A stretch of DNA of 64,000 nt. Source: Citrus sinensis (lineage: Eukaryota > Streptophyta > Magnoliopsida > Sapindales > Rutaceae). The DNA is taken from contig NC_068558.1 in the NCBI RefSeq assembly GCF_022201045.2, positions 44,233,001-44,297,000 on the forward strand, read 5' to 3'. The notes beneath the pieces were generated by a model. The model was not told the origin of the DNA. It was given only the letters and a program-made list of their open reading frames with translations, and searched no databases. Positions 1 to 11,397 of the stretch are shown piece by piece (positions within the stretch are counted from its first letter, which is position 1; every line of letters begins with the position of its first letter). Both the position numbers and the translations under genes were made by a program.

Positions 1-137
1 ACGGCGTCGTCGGGATCGCGAGCAGGATCGGATTTGTCCATGGCGGCTCGAACCTTGTCGAGGAACGGCTTCAAAGCCAACTCAATAGCCAGCCACCCAA
101 ACGCTAGAGCACCAACAACGGTCAGCGCTTTCTTCAT
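1..137 (-). CDS. OEP7: Outer envelope membrane protein 7 (OEP7)-like, 5' part
   Basis: Small chloroplast outer-envelope protein, cut off by the window start; the first 45 codons are present. The start codon is at 137-135. Residues about 4-20 form a single hydrophobic segment ending in GWLAIEL, followed by a positively charged stretch with KPFLDK and the family-typical [11 protein letters not shown]. This matches OEP7/OEP14, which is signal-anchored in the plastid outer membrane with its N terminus inserted and without a cleaved transit peptide (family knowledge). The family is about 60-70 residues long, so roughly 20 residues and the stop lie outside the window. No upstream in-frame ATG was seen. 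OEP7 proteins usually have a slightly longer N terminus before the hydrophobic segment. Confidence 0.85.
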   Translation of the reverse strand, partial: MKKALTVVGALAFGWLAIELALKPFLDKVRAAMDKSDPARDPDDA

Positions 138-1271
138 CTTCTCCACACCCCTCCTTTCCTTAAACTGCGCTGCTTCTATTTCTATCTCTATGCCACTAGT
201 TAGCTATCAATTTTGTCTTCATTTTCTAGGTCAAATTACAACAAAGGGTATTTTAATTTTGTCTTCGTTTTCTAGGTCAAATTACAACAAGGGTATTTTT
301 CCCCCTTTCTTGCGTATTTGGAAAGGAAGCAATACACTAATTCCCCCTCCCTCCGCCTCCGGTTTAAAATTCGAAAATTCGGTCCCCCTTTGTTTGCCTT
401 TTACCTTTAGCCCTATTTTCCTCTTGGGCTCTGCTAATTACGATCACATTATCATTAATTACCAGTGTTGTATTAAAGGATTTAGCTTTAGTGCTGCATT
501 GAATTTTTTATTAATCTTGTAGAAATATATAATTACTAATTATTGAATAAGAATATAATAAAATACAATTAGTAATTATTAAATAAGAATACAAAACTAA
601 TTAAAACTTAGCAGCATATTACTGTACGTGCAAGTGTTATAGAAGATCATAAAAAATTGAACGCAACTCAACATTTGGACCTAGATCCTAAATCCTATAT
701 TAAAATATAAGAATTTCTGAACATTTGATTTGCTTCTTCAAGATATACAGGGTATTACTTAATTGATAAGAAAAATCTCACAAAATTAAAGACTACGTGC
801 AGACATAATAAATACAGTCAGCTCAGTTCAATTTTTCCAGTCATGCAGATCATAGTAAAATGCGTAGCCCACGCACTTAGAACAAAACATTTAACAAAAA
901 CTACAACAACTTTCTAGACATTTATGAGTTAACTAAATAAGCCGTGCCCAATTTGTGCTATAGTATTTAAGTGCTCCGGTAAGGGATAACAATCCTTGGC
1001 AAGTGCCACACCGAAAGCTATTTGCCTGTTAAGATTTCCTCAATAAGTATTAGATCACACGCTAATTAATCAGAGTCTTTTTTTTTTTTTTTTTTGGGTA
1101 CCATTATAAGAAAGCAAAAACAAAGGAGTGAAGCTTCGAATTCTAGATCAAGTCACCCTGGTGGAACAATATTAAAAGATAACATCACTCCTTTCCATGT
1201 CCCCACACACTCCTACAACAAAGATGTTTACATGACCAGGTGCTCCAAAAATTATAACCAGTGCAACATAT
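138..1271. other. Intergenic: OEP7 promoter side and SmD1 3' flank
   Basis: No coding region was found. The stretch holds the 5' flank of the OEP7-like gene and, towards 1,271, the 3' UTR side of SmD1. It contains a 45-bp tandem duplication (211-300) and a poly-T run (about 1079-1096). Confidence 0.6.
211..300. repeat. 45-bp direct tandem duplication
   Basis: Two adjacent near-identical copies, each containing TTTTCTAGGTCAAATTACAA, lie about 75-160 bp upstream of the OEP7 start codon. They differ by about two bases, so the duplication looks recent. Confidence 0.8.
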
Positions 1272-3423
1272 CTAACGACCACGGCCACGCCCGCGACCGC
1301 GTCCACGGCCCCGACCACGTCCCACCGGCCTCCCTGAATTTGGAAAGAATTAGAAAGATTAATATCATCAGGAATCATGAAAAGAAGCATACACAAAAAC
1401 AATGAACACATGAATGAAGCTTAATCTGAGAAATTATGTCAATACCAGCAGTCGGCTTCTTTGGCTTGACCCTAGGTGTCTCTTCAACCAGCAATGTTTC
1501 AAGATTCAAGCTGTCAGGAAGGATATAATAACGGATATTGTTACCCCTCACACTTAGGTGATCCAAGTTCACTGGATTTTTCCCCTTCAGCGTAAGTTTC
1601 ACTGTTTTCAAATGTGTGTTCATACTGATATCCACACCTGTAATAAAACAGTCAAATCTCCTGTCAGAACAGTTTCACCATCCATCCCCGTGCACAGAGT
1701 TAATAGTATTTCACCAAGGAAAACTATGCAATACAACTCTGCTCTAGTTATTATGTCACTCAAATAAGTGCTCAGAAAATATGAACATTTACTACCAAAG
1801 AGAAAGTCCTAAAAGGAAAGAAGAGGGGGGGGGGGGGGGCGGGGCGCTCATGAAAATAGTACGAGTATGAAGGTTCAAGGTAAATGCAGCAGCTGCGTGT
1901 GTGATTCCATGTCATGGGGTTTTGCACGTGTGCAAAGGATGCATGTAGCACAGAGAGAAAGGAGACCCCATTCTAACAAAGGAAAATTGTACGAACATTT
2001 TCTACAAGGGCAAGAACTATGAGAAAATCAAGAAGGAAACAGGTTACTCAGGTAATATGGCATCAAGTGCTTATGACATTGTACAAACACTTCTCTACAA
2101 GGGCAAGAACTATGAAAAAATGGAGAGGGAAACAGGTCACTCGGGTAATATGGCATCAAGTGCTTGTAAACAGTCAAAAATGGCAATCTTGCATTGGTGC
2201 TACACATAATCTTCAACTTCTAATTTAAAAAAATAAAATCTCCAATTCAACCAATCACTACGTTTACCCTTTTAACTTCTTTTATGAAAGAAGGTTTCCC
2301 CACCAAAGAAACAAGACAAATCCCGGTTACAAAAGAGCAGCTTTGTCAACTCCTTCGAAGTTGATTGACCGCAGGACATGCGGCTTCCATAAGAAAGCTA
2401 GTCAATGGAGTTTTTACACTGAGCTATAAAATTTAAAAACTTTCACTTACCAAAAGCAATTTCTCAGGATTGTAAATCCTAACTTATTAAACGTCCTAAC
2501 TACTTAAACCTTACTTCATCGACTTTAGATACCATCGACAGTTTATAATGTATTAAGGACAACCTCGGAAGCAATTTCCTTCCATAAAGGGTAAGAAAAC
2601 CTCTAAATTTCTGTTAAGAGAGAAAGCAAGGCACAAAATCCATCAACTTGCTGTGATAAAAACCTGTAGATGGGTATGGATAACTAAGGCAGACATACAT
2701 CTCTAACATGAAAAATTTAAACATACAAAACTAAGCAGATAAACAAGGTATTATCCTAATATATAGCAAATTCCAATGCTTCAATTAAAGAAAAGACAAT
2801 ATACATATCCTAGAATGGGATATCCTACTATCATCTATACTAATCCGTACTGTTTACACGAAAAAAACAGACAAGAGCACTAGGTTCTAACTCATACTAT
2901 TATCTATACTAATTTAAGTCTTATAGAAGAATCATGACTCGCAGTTTATCAACTAAATTATATACCACACTGGAAGCCAATAGAGGGGAAAAAATGGAAA
3001 AAACCCCCAAAATGAAGTGGTAACTCCAACTCAATTGTTCATAATCGAGGCACAACTAGTCTAGCAGTTAACAATTTGTATTCTAATCGGAAATTAAGCA
3101 TATATGTAAAAGAAATAAACAAAAACGAAAAATAAAAGGCTAGGGTTTAACAAAACCCTAGATGTACTAAACCCTGAAAAAGGAAAAAGGAAATGAAGCA
3201 ATAATAAGTGAAGAGAAAATAACCTGTGATGGTTCCGTGAACAATGGTTCCGTTCTTCAGTTCAATCGACACGGTCTCATTGTTCAACTTCATCAAGAAC
3301 CTGTTTGATTTCCGATTTCAGTCACGAGCAAATTTTTTTTAAAAAAACAATAATAAGGCGAATCACAACAGTAACAATAAAAGGAGAAAGAGTAATTGTT
3401 GTGACCGACCTGACGAGCTTCAT
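1272..3423 (-). CDS. SmD1: Small nuclear ribonucleoprotein Sm D1
   Basis: Core spliceosomal Sm-ring subunit that binds the U-rich Sm site of U1, U2, U4 and U5 snRNAs in the nucleus. Coding exons are 3423-3410, 3300-3224, 1637-1446 and 1333-1272. Splice sites are GT-AG and phases close to 114 residues, the usual SmD1 length. The Sm fold covers residues about 3-70, with LKNGTIVHG in the Sm1 half and [13 protein letters not shown] in the Sm2 half. The C terminus is the expected GR-dipeptide tail (about nine GR units), the target of arginine dimethylation in this family. The first coding exon is only 14 nt. Intron 2 (3223-1638) is 1.6 kb and carries a tandem repeat, a poly-G run and a telo-box palindrome. 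The identification is secure. Confidence 0.97.
1825..1844 (+). repeat. Poly-G run in SmD1 intron 2
   Basis: Fifteen consecutive G, then C, then GGGG. On the transcribed strand this is a C run. It is a simple repeat and a likely assembly-length uncertainty. Confidence 0.85.
1987..2165. repeat. Two-copy tandem repeat, about 92-bp period, in SmD1 intron 2
   Basis: Copies at about 1987-2072 and 2079-2165 share CTACAAGGGCAAGAACTATG and GGTAATATGGCATCAAGTGC. They are roughly 88 percent identical by eye. Confidence 0.8.
3143..3165. promoter_or_regulatory. Palindromic telo-box pair (AAACCCTA) near the 5' end of SmD1
   Basis: CTAGGGTTT and AAAACCCTAG face each other across a few bases, just inside intron 2 of SmD1. 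Telo-boxes are known cis elements of plant ribosomal and ribonucleoprotein genes. A regulatory role here is inference. Confidence 0.45.
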
Positions 3424-4914
3424 TTTGGTGAGCAAGACGAAAGCTAGGGCTTTGAAGCAAAAGCGGAGAGAAGAAGATTCTCTGCTACTAGGAAGCGGGA
3501 ACGTTGTGCTGCACTCTGTGGATCTGATTTAGGGCTCGGGTGTGTATTAAGGCCATTTTAGCCTGGCAAAACGGCTCCGTTTAAGTCAGAGTCAATTTGT
3601 CTTTATTGCAAGACACTATAGCTCTTCCACCTCAATAATCCTAATATGAAATTTGTGGAAAGAAAAGTAAGGATGGAATATTTATGCATTAAAGATTATT
3701 TTAAATACTTTATTATTTTATACATTCATATATTAAATTATTTAAAAAATTAAATTTTACTTTATATATTTTTTAAAATTCTAAAAAAATATGTACTTAA
3801 ACTAATAAATTAATTAACTTTATTTACTCGAAACACTAATAAAGTTATTCAACACACTCAATTTTAAGAGATTTAACTCATATTTATTATAATATAAGCT
3901 CTAAAAAAATTATTTAGCATAATTTCAGCTATTATTATTTTTTATTATTTATGTTCAATATTAGATTTTGCCTCCAAAACAACTTGCAATGGAACATAAT
4001 AATTAAAAAAAAGTACTCTACAAATACTACCAAAAAAGAAACGAAGACAAAGAATAGAAAAAATCTCACATATTTTGTAGTAAAATTTTTTTAAAAAATA
4101 TTTATTTCCTGTTTTATTTTCAAGGCATTGAGTAGTGAGTATAATATATCAGCATTCAAAGTCATTGTGTAATATAAATTTATAAGAAATTATTATTAAT
4201 GGAAATTTACATTATGAACAATTTTGTAATAAATTCTTAATTAAAATTAAAGTGTGTATAGAATAATTTTTAAGTACGAACAGTCCCAGCCAAAAAATAA
4301 ATAGGCTTTGAATTAGAAAATCCCTCCTAATTTATTGATGCAATGAAATCTTTCACATCTATGAGTTTTGTCATACTGAAAATGTTGCAATTCTAGAAAG
4401 TCAAAGCAAATTTGAAGACGATTAAATAAATATTTTAATAAAAACGATATACAATTTTGAACGAATATTAAAATATGATCACCTAACAAATATTTTGTAA
4501 AACTTACATGAACCTACATTATGTATATGTGTTTTGTTAAGTCATGACAATCTGAAATTTTTATTATTTTTTTTGGAAATATTATTAGTTAGTGGATATA
4601 GGAGGAATATCCACCACAGCCATCGAATCGAGTTAGTGACCATACAGAGTAATTACTTTAATCAGTTAAGCAGAAATATAAATTTATATGTATCCTGAAA
4701 ACAATCCCACAATATCATACATAAAATCATACATCTCAAATGAGTTAATTTACAAATATAAATATCAAACTCAATTCATAAAAGAAATCAAAATATGTAA
4801 ACAAATAAAAAGTAACAAACGGGGAACAAATTCATAATCGTGGCACCCTATTCAAACCAAATAAAAACTTAAAAAATTTGTCACCAACGACTTGGATATG
4901 TAGTATTCTTTTAG
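3424..4914. other. Intergenic, AT-rich
   Basis: The first 100-150 bp are the SmD1 5' UTR and promoter. The rest (about 3,640-4,900) is very AT-rich, with no credible reading frame or recognisable element. Confidence 0.6.
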
Positions 4915-6178
4915 TTAAGCAGTGGAAGTGAAGTTGAAATTGGCGCACGTAGTTTGCCTGCCCAAGAGCGCAGAGCCGAAGCCTGGCCTTGATGTTGCCG
5001 AATCAAACTTAAGAAGCATGTCCTCCTACTGCTGCCCTCCGATGACAATGGAAGTTGTAGGTTTCGAACCGCCATTAACAAACCCTGGACAGTACATATC
5101 TTCATTGACCTGCACCATCGAGTTTGCATCAAAGATGCGCCATATCACATTTTCATTCTCTGCAAAACAAGTTGGATGGTCAGCACGGATGCCCCCAAAC
5201 GCGTGCCAAGTATGTTCCTTGAGTTGAAACACACATCAAAGGGTGCCACGGATGCCACCCTGGTGGTGTTTCTAGCAGATTAACGCCTCTGTTACTGCCT
5301 TAAATATCGACTTCTCCAATGCAGTGTAGGGATTCACAGTGCTGATTTTTGTTCCGCCAAAGCCCTGGCTGTCTATTGACAGCAATGTTGAGTTCAATGG
5401 GACGACTCTGTCATCGACCTTCATTGATTTCACTCCAATGAAGAATTTGTTGATGTCGAAATCTGATCTAGTTGGTTAGCGATTTAATATCAGACTCTTG
5501 CATCAGTATTAAATTTATTTGGTGGAGAATGGGCTAGCCAATCGTCAAGACTACTAATAATTAATGTGCGAATACCTAAAATCACATAAGACGGTAAGAG
5601 GTGCCATAAATTTTTTTCAACGTGAACCCTCGACGCTTAAGTTAGTAATCAGCCTTTTTCGGAAAAAAATTAAAAAAATAATAATAAAAGAATTAAAAAT
5701 TGAGAAAATTGATTTTTTTTTTTAACCTCCCTTACTTTGGATTTTTCAGGACTTTTATAAGCATCCGAAATTATCGCACCATCGTTGGCATTACTGGGTT
5801 GAATGCGTCGCTTGAATCATGTGTTGTTGTTGCACCCTGGCCTTGGTGATGAAAAGCAGTCGCCGCAGCTGTTGGATCTAGCCACTGAGCACTGGGCTGA
5901 CTTACACCTCACTGGGCGGTACGCTGAGGACGAATAGTTTTGTCTGCAATCAACCCACATGAATTGGCCGCCTAGATCAACCACCAGGTTTACTGGCAAC
6001 AGTGAGGTTCTCTGGTTGATAGTGGTCACATACTGAAGTGTGGAAGCATCTTTTGTGACGGGAACTACTAGAGCTTTTGGCCTGAAAGATTTATGAGCGA
6101 AAGATGGAGGAGCAATGGAAAATAAAATGAGACCAGAGAAGAGAATGCACACTAAATTCGTAGAGAAGATGCCGTTTT
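4915..6178 (-). pseudogene. Extracellular aspartic-protease-like (EDGP / basic 7S globulin / TAXI family) pseudogene
   Basis: Two blocks of one gene remain. The N-terminal block (about 6178-5817) has a hydrophobic signal-like stretch, then VTKDASTLQY, the VDLGG motif (family variant of the aspartic-protease DTG) and the cysteine-rich ARSNSCGDC segment ending at CNNN. It then meets a stop. The C-terminal block (about 5463-4915) has FFIGVKSMKV, the GGTKISTVNPYTALE segment and CPGFVNGG. Breaks: no ATG in frame before the signal region (a stop comes first), the middle of the protein is missing, there is a frameshift near 5275, and an in-frame TAG follows IGGQQ near 5031. Family members are one-exon genes of about 430 residues. 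This copy is not functional as a full protein. Confidence 0.88.
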
Positions 6179-7277
6179 AATTTGTTTGCAAGAATCAAAA
6201 AGCTTGTAGACGTTGGAAATGAGATGAGCGTGGACAGACTGTGGCAATGCCGCCTCCATTTATAGTTTCTATAATTCATATTTATTAATTATTAATATGC
6301 AGAGCATGCGGTGGCTTGGCTCTGACCGCTGACGTGCCGAGACCAGACGTCTTCCAAGACTGCTGTAATTTTATACCACTGGATCCAAATCCATAAATAG
6401 GGTCCCGAATAATAGTCTTATATACATTCAAGCGCGGAGTCGATATTTCTATTCTTTATTTAGAGCACTAGAATAAATATATCCAATAATTACACCATGT
6501 GTATATGACAACATTGTAACATAATTTATATTTTCTTCCCAGATAAAAATCATTTATTTAAAAGATAATTCCTCTAGGTTTTTGAGTTGTGGATTGCAAT
6601 AGCTACCAGTCTTTTGAGAAAGTAATTTTCTTTGCTTGAACAGTGAGCCAATGAACACAAAAAAAATTGTTGTGTAGAGATAAAAGAAATATTGTAGCAG
6701 AATTAGATGATTGTATATTTGTATTAATTATACGATGTTTGAGACTTTTAAAGCTTTTAACAAACTTGTCAAAGGGATGTCAAAAATTTAATTAATTCTA
6801 AACTTCATATCATAAGGTTACATTGAAGATTTTTCGGAAAAGAGAAATAACTTAAGATTATTGGGAAAAGGTTAATAATTAAAGAAATTTGACTTTAGTG
6901 AAAGGAAATTGTTTGAACCTGTGTTGTGAACCCATCGAATCCTCAGTTGGGGACTTTTATACCATATGCTCGCGATGGTGAGAATAGTAACGTGTGACCC
7001 GCGGGCATTTGGAAAGAATTAGAGATTTAAGAGTACGTAGTTGAGCCCATCAAAAACTTTGGATCAATAATATCCTGTGGCATTAGACAAATGCTTTCGC
7101 ATATAAAAACCGAATTTAATTTTTTTGTTCAGCGTTGTTCATTAATCACCTCCAAAGACTGTATAGTGTCAACCCGAAAGTTCGAAGAAATACAGATGTT
7201 GAGTGGGCCTAAAACTACCCAAAAGTAAAGCCATTAGCTGTCTAAATACTCAATGGCTCAATTCCAAGCTCTGTAGT
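6179..7277. other. Intergenic between the EDGP pseudogene and the HIPP gene
   Basis: No gene was seen. It includes the former promoter side of the pseudogene and, near 7,200-7,277, probably the 3' UTR of the HIPP gene. Confidence 0.55.
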
Positions 7278-8317
7278 TCACATCACAGCACATTCACCGT
7301 CATCATTACAGTTCACATCCCCATATGGGGCATTCCTCGGCTGTATCCCTCGATGATGATGATGAGCATAATAACTTGGTGGTGTAGTGAAGGGATGAAC
7401 ATAATTTGGCACCGGTGGTGGCCCATAATGGGGCATCGGCTGCATAGGCTTCTCCACGAACCCATTGCCAAACCCTGAATCCCCAGCACCATGACAACAT
7501 CTTTGAGTTACATTATTTTTCGCTACATGTCCATTACCACTCTTTGTATTCAGTGAATTGCAACGGTTTGCATGACATATGTATCCTTGTTGCTCTTCAT
7601 TGTGCAATGCAACTTCACGCTGACCATTCAGGTTGATTTTCATGGCATGATCATTGTTAGTAGCATGGCTCATGTCATTGTTATGGTCCTTGAAGGTTAA
7701 TTTTATGTTTTCAGAGTGGCGTAGCCCTATATGTTTTAGTCCTTTAATCTTGGCCAGGTCTTGCAACTGTGCATGGTCAAACGTAATTGTTCGAGGGCTG
7801 CCTCCTGCCGGTGCTGCTGGTTGTGATTGTGGTGATGGTGCATTTTCATTTTGCGGCTTTTTGAGTAGCTGCTCGACGTGGGGATTTTGATTTCTCCTAG
7901 GGGTTTGTATAGGATCCCATAAAAGCTCTGCCCTTTTCCCAGCCTTTGCCAGCTTTGCTATGAACAGGTGTGGGTCTACTGTACTTGAGACTGCCACTGT
8001 TCCCTCATTTGCATCAATGCTGATTGTATGCACGCCTGCAGAATGACAAAAGACATAGTTCATAAAATTGAAATGTGCAACGTATTTCTCTTTAGGGGAA
8101 AACGGGAAAGTTACCATGAATTTTCTTCAACACTTTCTTCACCCTCCGCTGGCTAGTCTCACACTTTAGTTGCATTTTTAGAACACAGGTCTGCAATGCC
8201 AAAATACTTAACAGATAACATTTTTGTCTCAACCATCACATCCATATGATTGTATGTAGAGATTGATATGCTTTGAATGACAACATGTACCTGGGGAGAA
8301 ACCTGATTGTTGTCCAT
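7278..8317 (-). CDS. Heavy-metal-associated isoprenylated plant protein (HIPP-like), metal site degenerate
   Basis: Coding exons 8317-8291, 8190-8115 and 8035-7278 give 286 residues with closed phases. One HMA fold spans residues about 10-75 (TCVLKMQLKC at its start, then GVHTISIDANEG). After it comes a long low-complexity region rich in Asn, His and Pro, and the last four residues are CAVM, a CaaX box for prenylation. The intron just before TCVLK and the second one after KKIHG match the usual plant HIPP gene layout. In most HIPPs the metal loop reads CxxC; here it is C-E-T-S, so the second cysteine is lost and copper or zinc binding is doubtful. Membrane anchoring through the prenyl group is inferred from the CaaX box. 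Confidence 0.9.
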
Positions 8318-8871
8318 TGAAGTTGACTTTCAGATCTCCGAAAACAAATGCTAGTTGTTGGTGTGCTCACCAAATGCCAGATACTTCACTGCTGTTCTTA
8401 GAAAAATGCCGATGGGGATGCCTTGAACAGTTTTCAGGTTTAAAGAGTGATATCTATACGCAAGTAATTTTGGTCTTAAATTTAGAAATTAATTATTGAT
8501 TTAGTGTCATGTAAGAAATTTAATAGAAAATTTTCAAGGAAGATATTCTGTATAAATGCCAGAATTCGTATTGATCTCTTTTGAGTTATGATATTTAGAT
8601 TTGTATGAAGAAGTCACATCTTGATTTGCTAGTGCGACATCCAAATTTTAAGTTTCAAAATCAGAGATTTGGTGCAAAACCTGGACAGAACAATTTAAAG
8701 TGACTACTTACATATTTTTATATTTAATAACATTGGATATCAGATACCATCAAATTCGATGGTGCCAATGTGAATTTCATATTAAAGATGTCTTGTACAG
8801 GGAAATCGAAACGTGATCAGAGAGGCGGGGGGGGGTGTCATTAATTACACATAATGATAATGACTTGAAAT
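8318..8871. other. Intergenic between HIPP and PhzF copy 1
   Basis: HIPP 5' flank and PhzF 3' flank. A stretch beginning TAACATTGGATATC near 8,727 matches one at 13,020 next to PhzF copy 2 and marks the left edge of the duplicated block. A run of nine or more G lies at about 8,827-8,835. Confidence 0.6.
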
Positions 8872-10778
8872 CTAAACTAAAAGAGAGCCTTGCATCACAG
8901 TAATAGCTTTCCCTCGCAGCTGCACTCTCTGATTCTGCTCATCCAAATGAATGTTCAAGATCCCACTTCTAGGTGATGCCTGAGTGTAGTAGAAAGCGTA
9001 ATCAATATATAACAATTATAAGAATATGAATAAATGTTAATTAGAGTGAAATGGATGCAAAGAGAGTACCGCATATGCCACAAAATCACACTTTCCAAGC
9101 TTTTGTCTCCAATAGGTTGCCAAAGCACAATATGCGCTCCCACAAACAGGATCCTGATATAAACAAGTCATGTACATAAAAGACTATTCATTAGAATTGT
9201 TACAGTCTTGAGATAGTTTTTGAAAATGATTTCCGTCTTACTTATTAGATCCTAAACTACAATACCATACATAAAAGAAAGTTCTTTGGTCTCTTACACA
9301 GACATGTTACTTCAAATGCCAAACATTCTTCATTGAAAACAAAACAGAGCAGTATACGTTAGAGGCACTAAATATTTTGAAGTTAGCAAAAGGGGGAAAA
9401 GGCAGTAGAAAATGAACGTTTTCAGCAGTAGCATTTACACTCAATTTGCAGTCCTCATTACTCATCAGATGCTCTCAAGACAGGAATGATATTCAATGCA
9501 GATCTCCTTGTAGCATGAGTTATCATTCAGTCATGTTTATGAGAAATGTCCATGCTCATAATAGTCGTATGTGAACTCAATCATTAAAACCAACGAGTTA
9601 TTACCTCATTGACACCAAATTTAGGGCAGAAGAATCGGCTATAAAAATCAAATCCAGACTCTGGGGAAGCAAGCCCTGAAACAATTATGCCTCTTCTTCC
9701 AGGACATTTTTTCATTTCATCAAACTTTGGCTGCAAGTCTGCAACAGATTTTGCTGATGGGAGCACCACCTGCGTAATGTAGCCAACTTTATTCAGAACA
9801 ACTATTGAAACTATATCCAAATGAGTGAAGGGTAAAATGAAATTACAAAGATGTCTTCACAGGTAGTTGTTATCTTCATATCCACGACTGAGGAGACACC
9901 CAAAGCCTTGAGAATTAATGAAACCTCAGAAAAATTTAAGTCAGCAGTTGGAGCAGCAGGAAAATCCAATTCAATAAAATAGCACTCTTGTGCTTCACCA
10001 TTCTGAGAATTAGAGTCATTCATTGTCTTAACATATGGGACCTTTTTGGCTGTTAGAATGCCAGACAGTGTGGCAAATTCAACTGTGTTGGAGTTTACCA
10101 AATCTGTCGAAAAGAGCGTGTGCGCAGCTGCTAATGTTGCATGCCCACAAAGTTCCATCTGCAGAAAATCTTATCTTGAAGATCAAAATATACACTCCTT
10201 TGTATTGACGTGACGTATATATAAATCACTATAACATGAATACATGAAAATATATGTTAGCATGATGATCACTCCACAAAGCTTTAGTTATGATTTCCAT
10301 TCAGAAATAAAAAGATGCATAGCCACATAAATAAGAGGGAACATTCAACAATGATTAAATCATAACAAAAATAAAACCACAAGGAGTATGATAAATCGTG
10401 AAGCTCCTGAACTAAGCCAAATAGCTTCGTCCACAATTTATAATTATGAGAACTAAAACTGACCTCAGCAACAGGAGTGAACCATCTAAGACGGAACCTC
10501 GGATTAGGCGATTCAGCATCAGTAAGGCGAGTCAAGTAACAGGTCTCGGAGATATTGAACTCAGAAGCCACAGCTTGTAGCCATTCTTCATCTCTATCTT
10601 CCTCTAACAAACAAACCGCTGCCGGGTTCCCCTTGAAAGCTGAGTCAGTAAAAGCATCCACCTGTCAAAGCAACAAAAAGAACCCAGTCCCATTCAACCA
10701 CAACGGAACATCAATCTATATACAAAAGAGGAGATTACTATTAGTTACCACAGAGTATTGTACGAGCTTCTTGGCCAT
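8872..10778 (-). CDS. PhzF-like isomerase, tandem copy 1
   Basis: Member of the phenazine-biosynthesis PhzC/PhzF (diaminopimelate-epimerase-like) family. The substrate of plant members is not established. Coding exons are 10778-10749, 10661-10464, 10158-9847, 9769-9605, 9153-9070 and 8979-8872, all GT-AG and all whole codons, giving 298 residues. Residues matching the catalytic set of PhzF are present: Glu49 in ISETCYL, His82 in ELCGHATLAAAH and Asp236 in DPVCGSA. These sit in the two symmetrical halves of the fold. Exon 1, intron 1 and exon 2 are nearly identical to copy 2, while later exons and introns are more diverged. No signal peptide is seen, so the protein is probably cytosolic. It looks functional. 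Confidence 0.93.
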
Positions 10779-11397
10779 GTTGCAGAATAAAGAGTGATAA
10801 GTGAAACTTGAAGTCGCAAGAAGAGGGATTGACTGAAAGGTTAAAAACCAATCACATTGCCAGAGATACCCCTGGCAGGAAACTCTCTCCTTTGGGGATT
10901 GGGCTCAAATTAAGTTCTGCTACATTATTAATTTGAAAATGACATTGTATTAACTATCTCATATTCTACTAAACTCCTTACTGCGTACATAGAAAATTAA
11001 AATTAAAGAAAAAAAAAAGATGAATTATGTTTCAATTTTTTTTAGAGATTGTTTTTAATAGTAAATTGTTCTATTATTATTTTAATTGAAAATGAGTATT
11101 TAGACTCTATTAAACAAGTATAATTCTCTTATCCTCCTTTTTATTTATTTGTTTCATTCTTTTATTTTTTGAAATTTTCTTATAAGATTTCTTATTACCC
11201 GCATACATTCATCAAAGTAGAAGAGTAGAATTGACAGAAAGAGAACGTCTATAAATCTACCGGTCAACAAATAAATTTTACAGCCAATAATTGAGACCCA
11301 GAATTACAGATCACTTCATCAAGATTACATGAAGTTGGTACATGATATAATGCACAATCTTATTTATGCACAAGAATGGGGCCCCGACAACTGGGCA
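10779..11397. other. Spacer between PhzF copy 1 and the R3H pseudogene
   Basis: PhzF promoter side, then AT-rich sequence, then the former 3' UTR of the R3H copy (about 11,290-11,397). The corresponding spacer in the right-hand unit is about 1.2 kb. Confidence 0.6.

Noticed and set aside
34-522. 162-codon plus-strand frame at the window start
   Set aside because: Antisense to the OEP7-like gene for its first third, then AT-rich promoter; no family resemblance.
7278-8117. Reading the HIPP gene as one exon starting at 8,117
   Set aside because: The first 27 residues of that frame are intron translation. Splicing from 8,317 restores the conserved HMA N terminus with closed phases.
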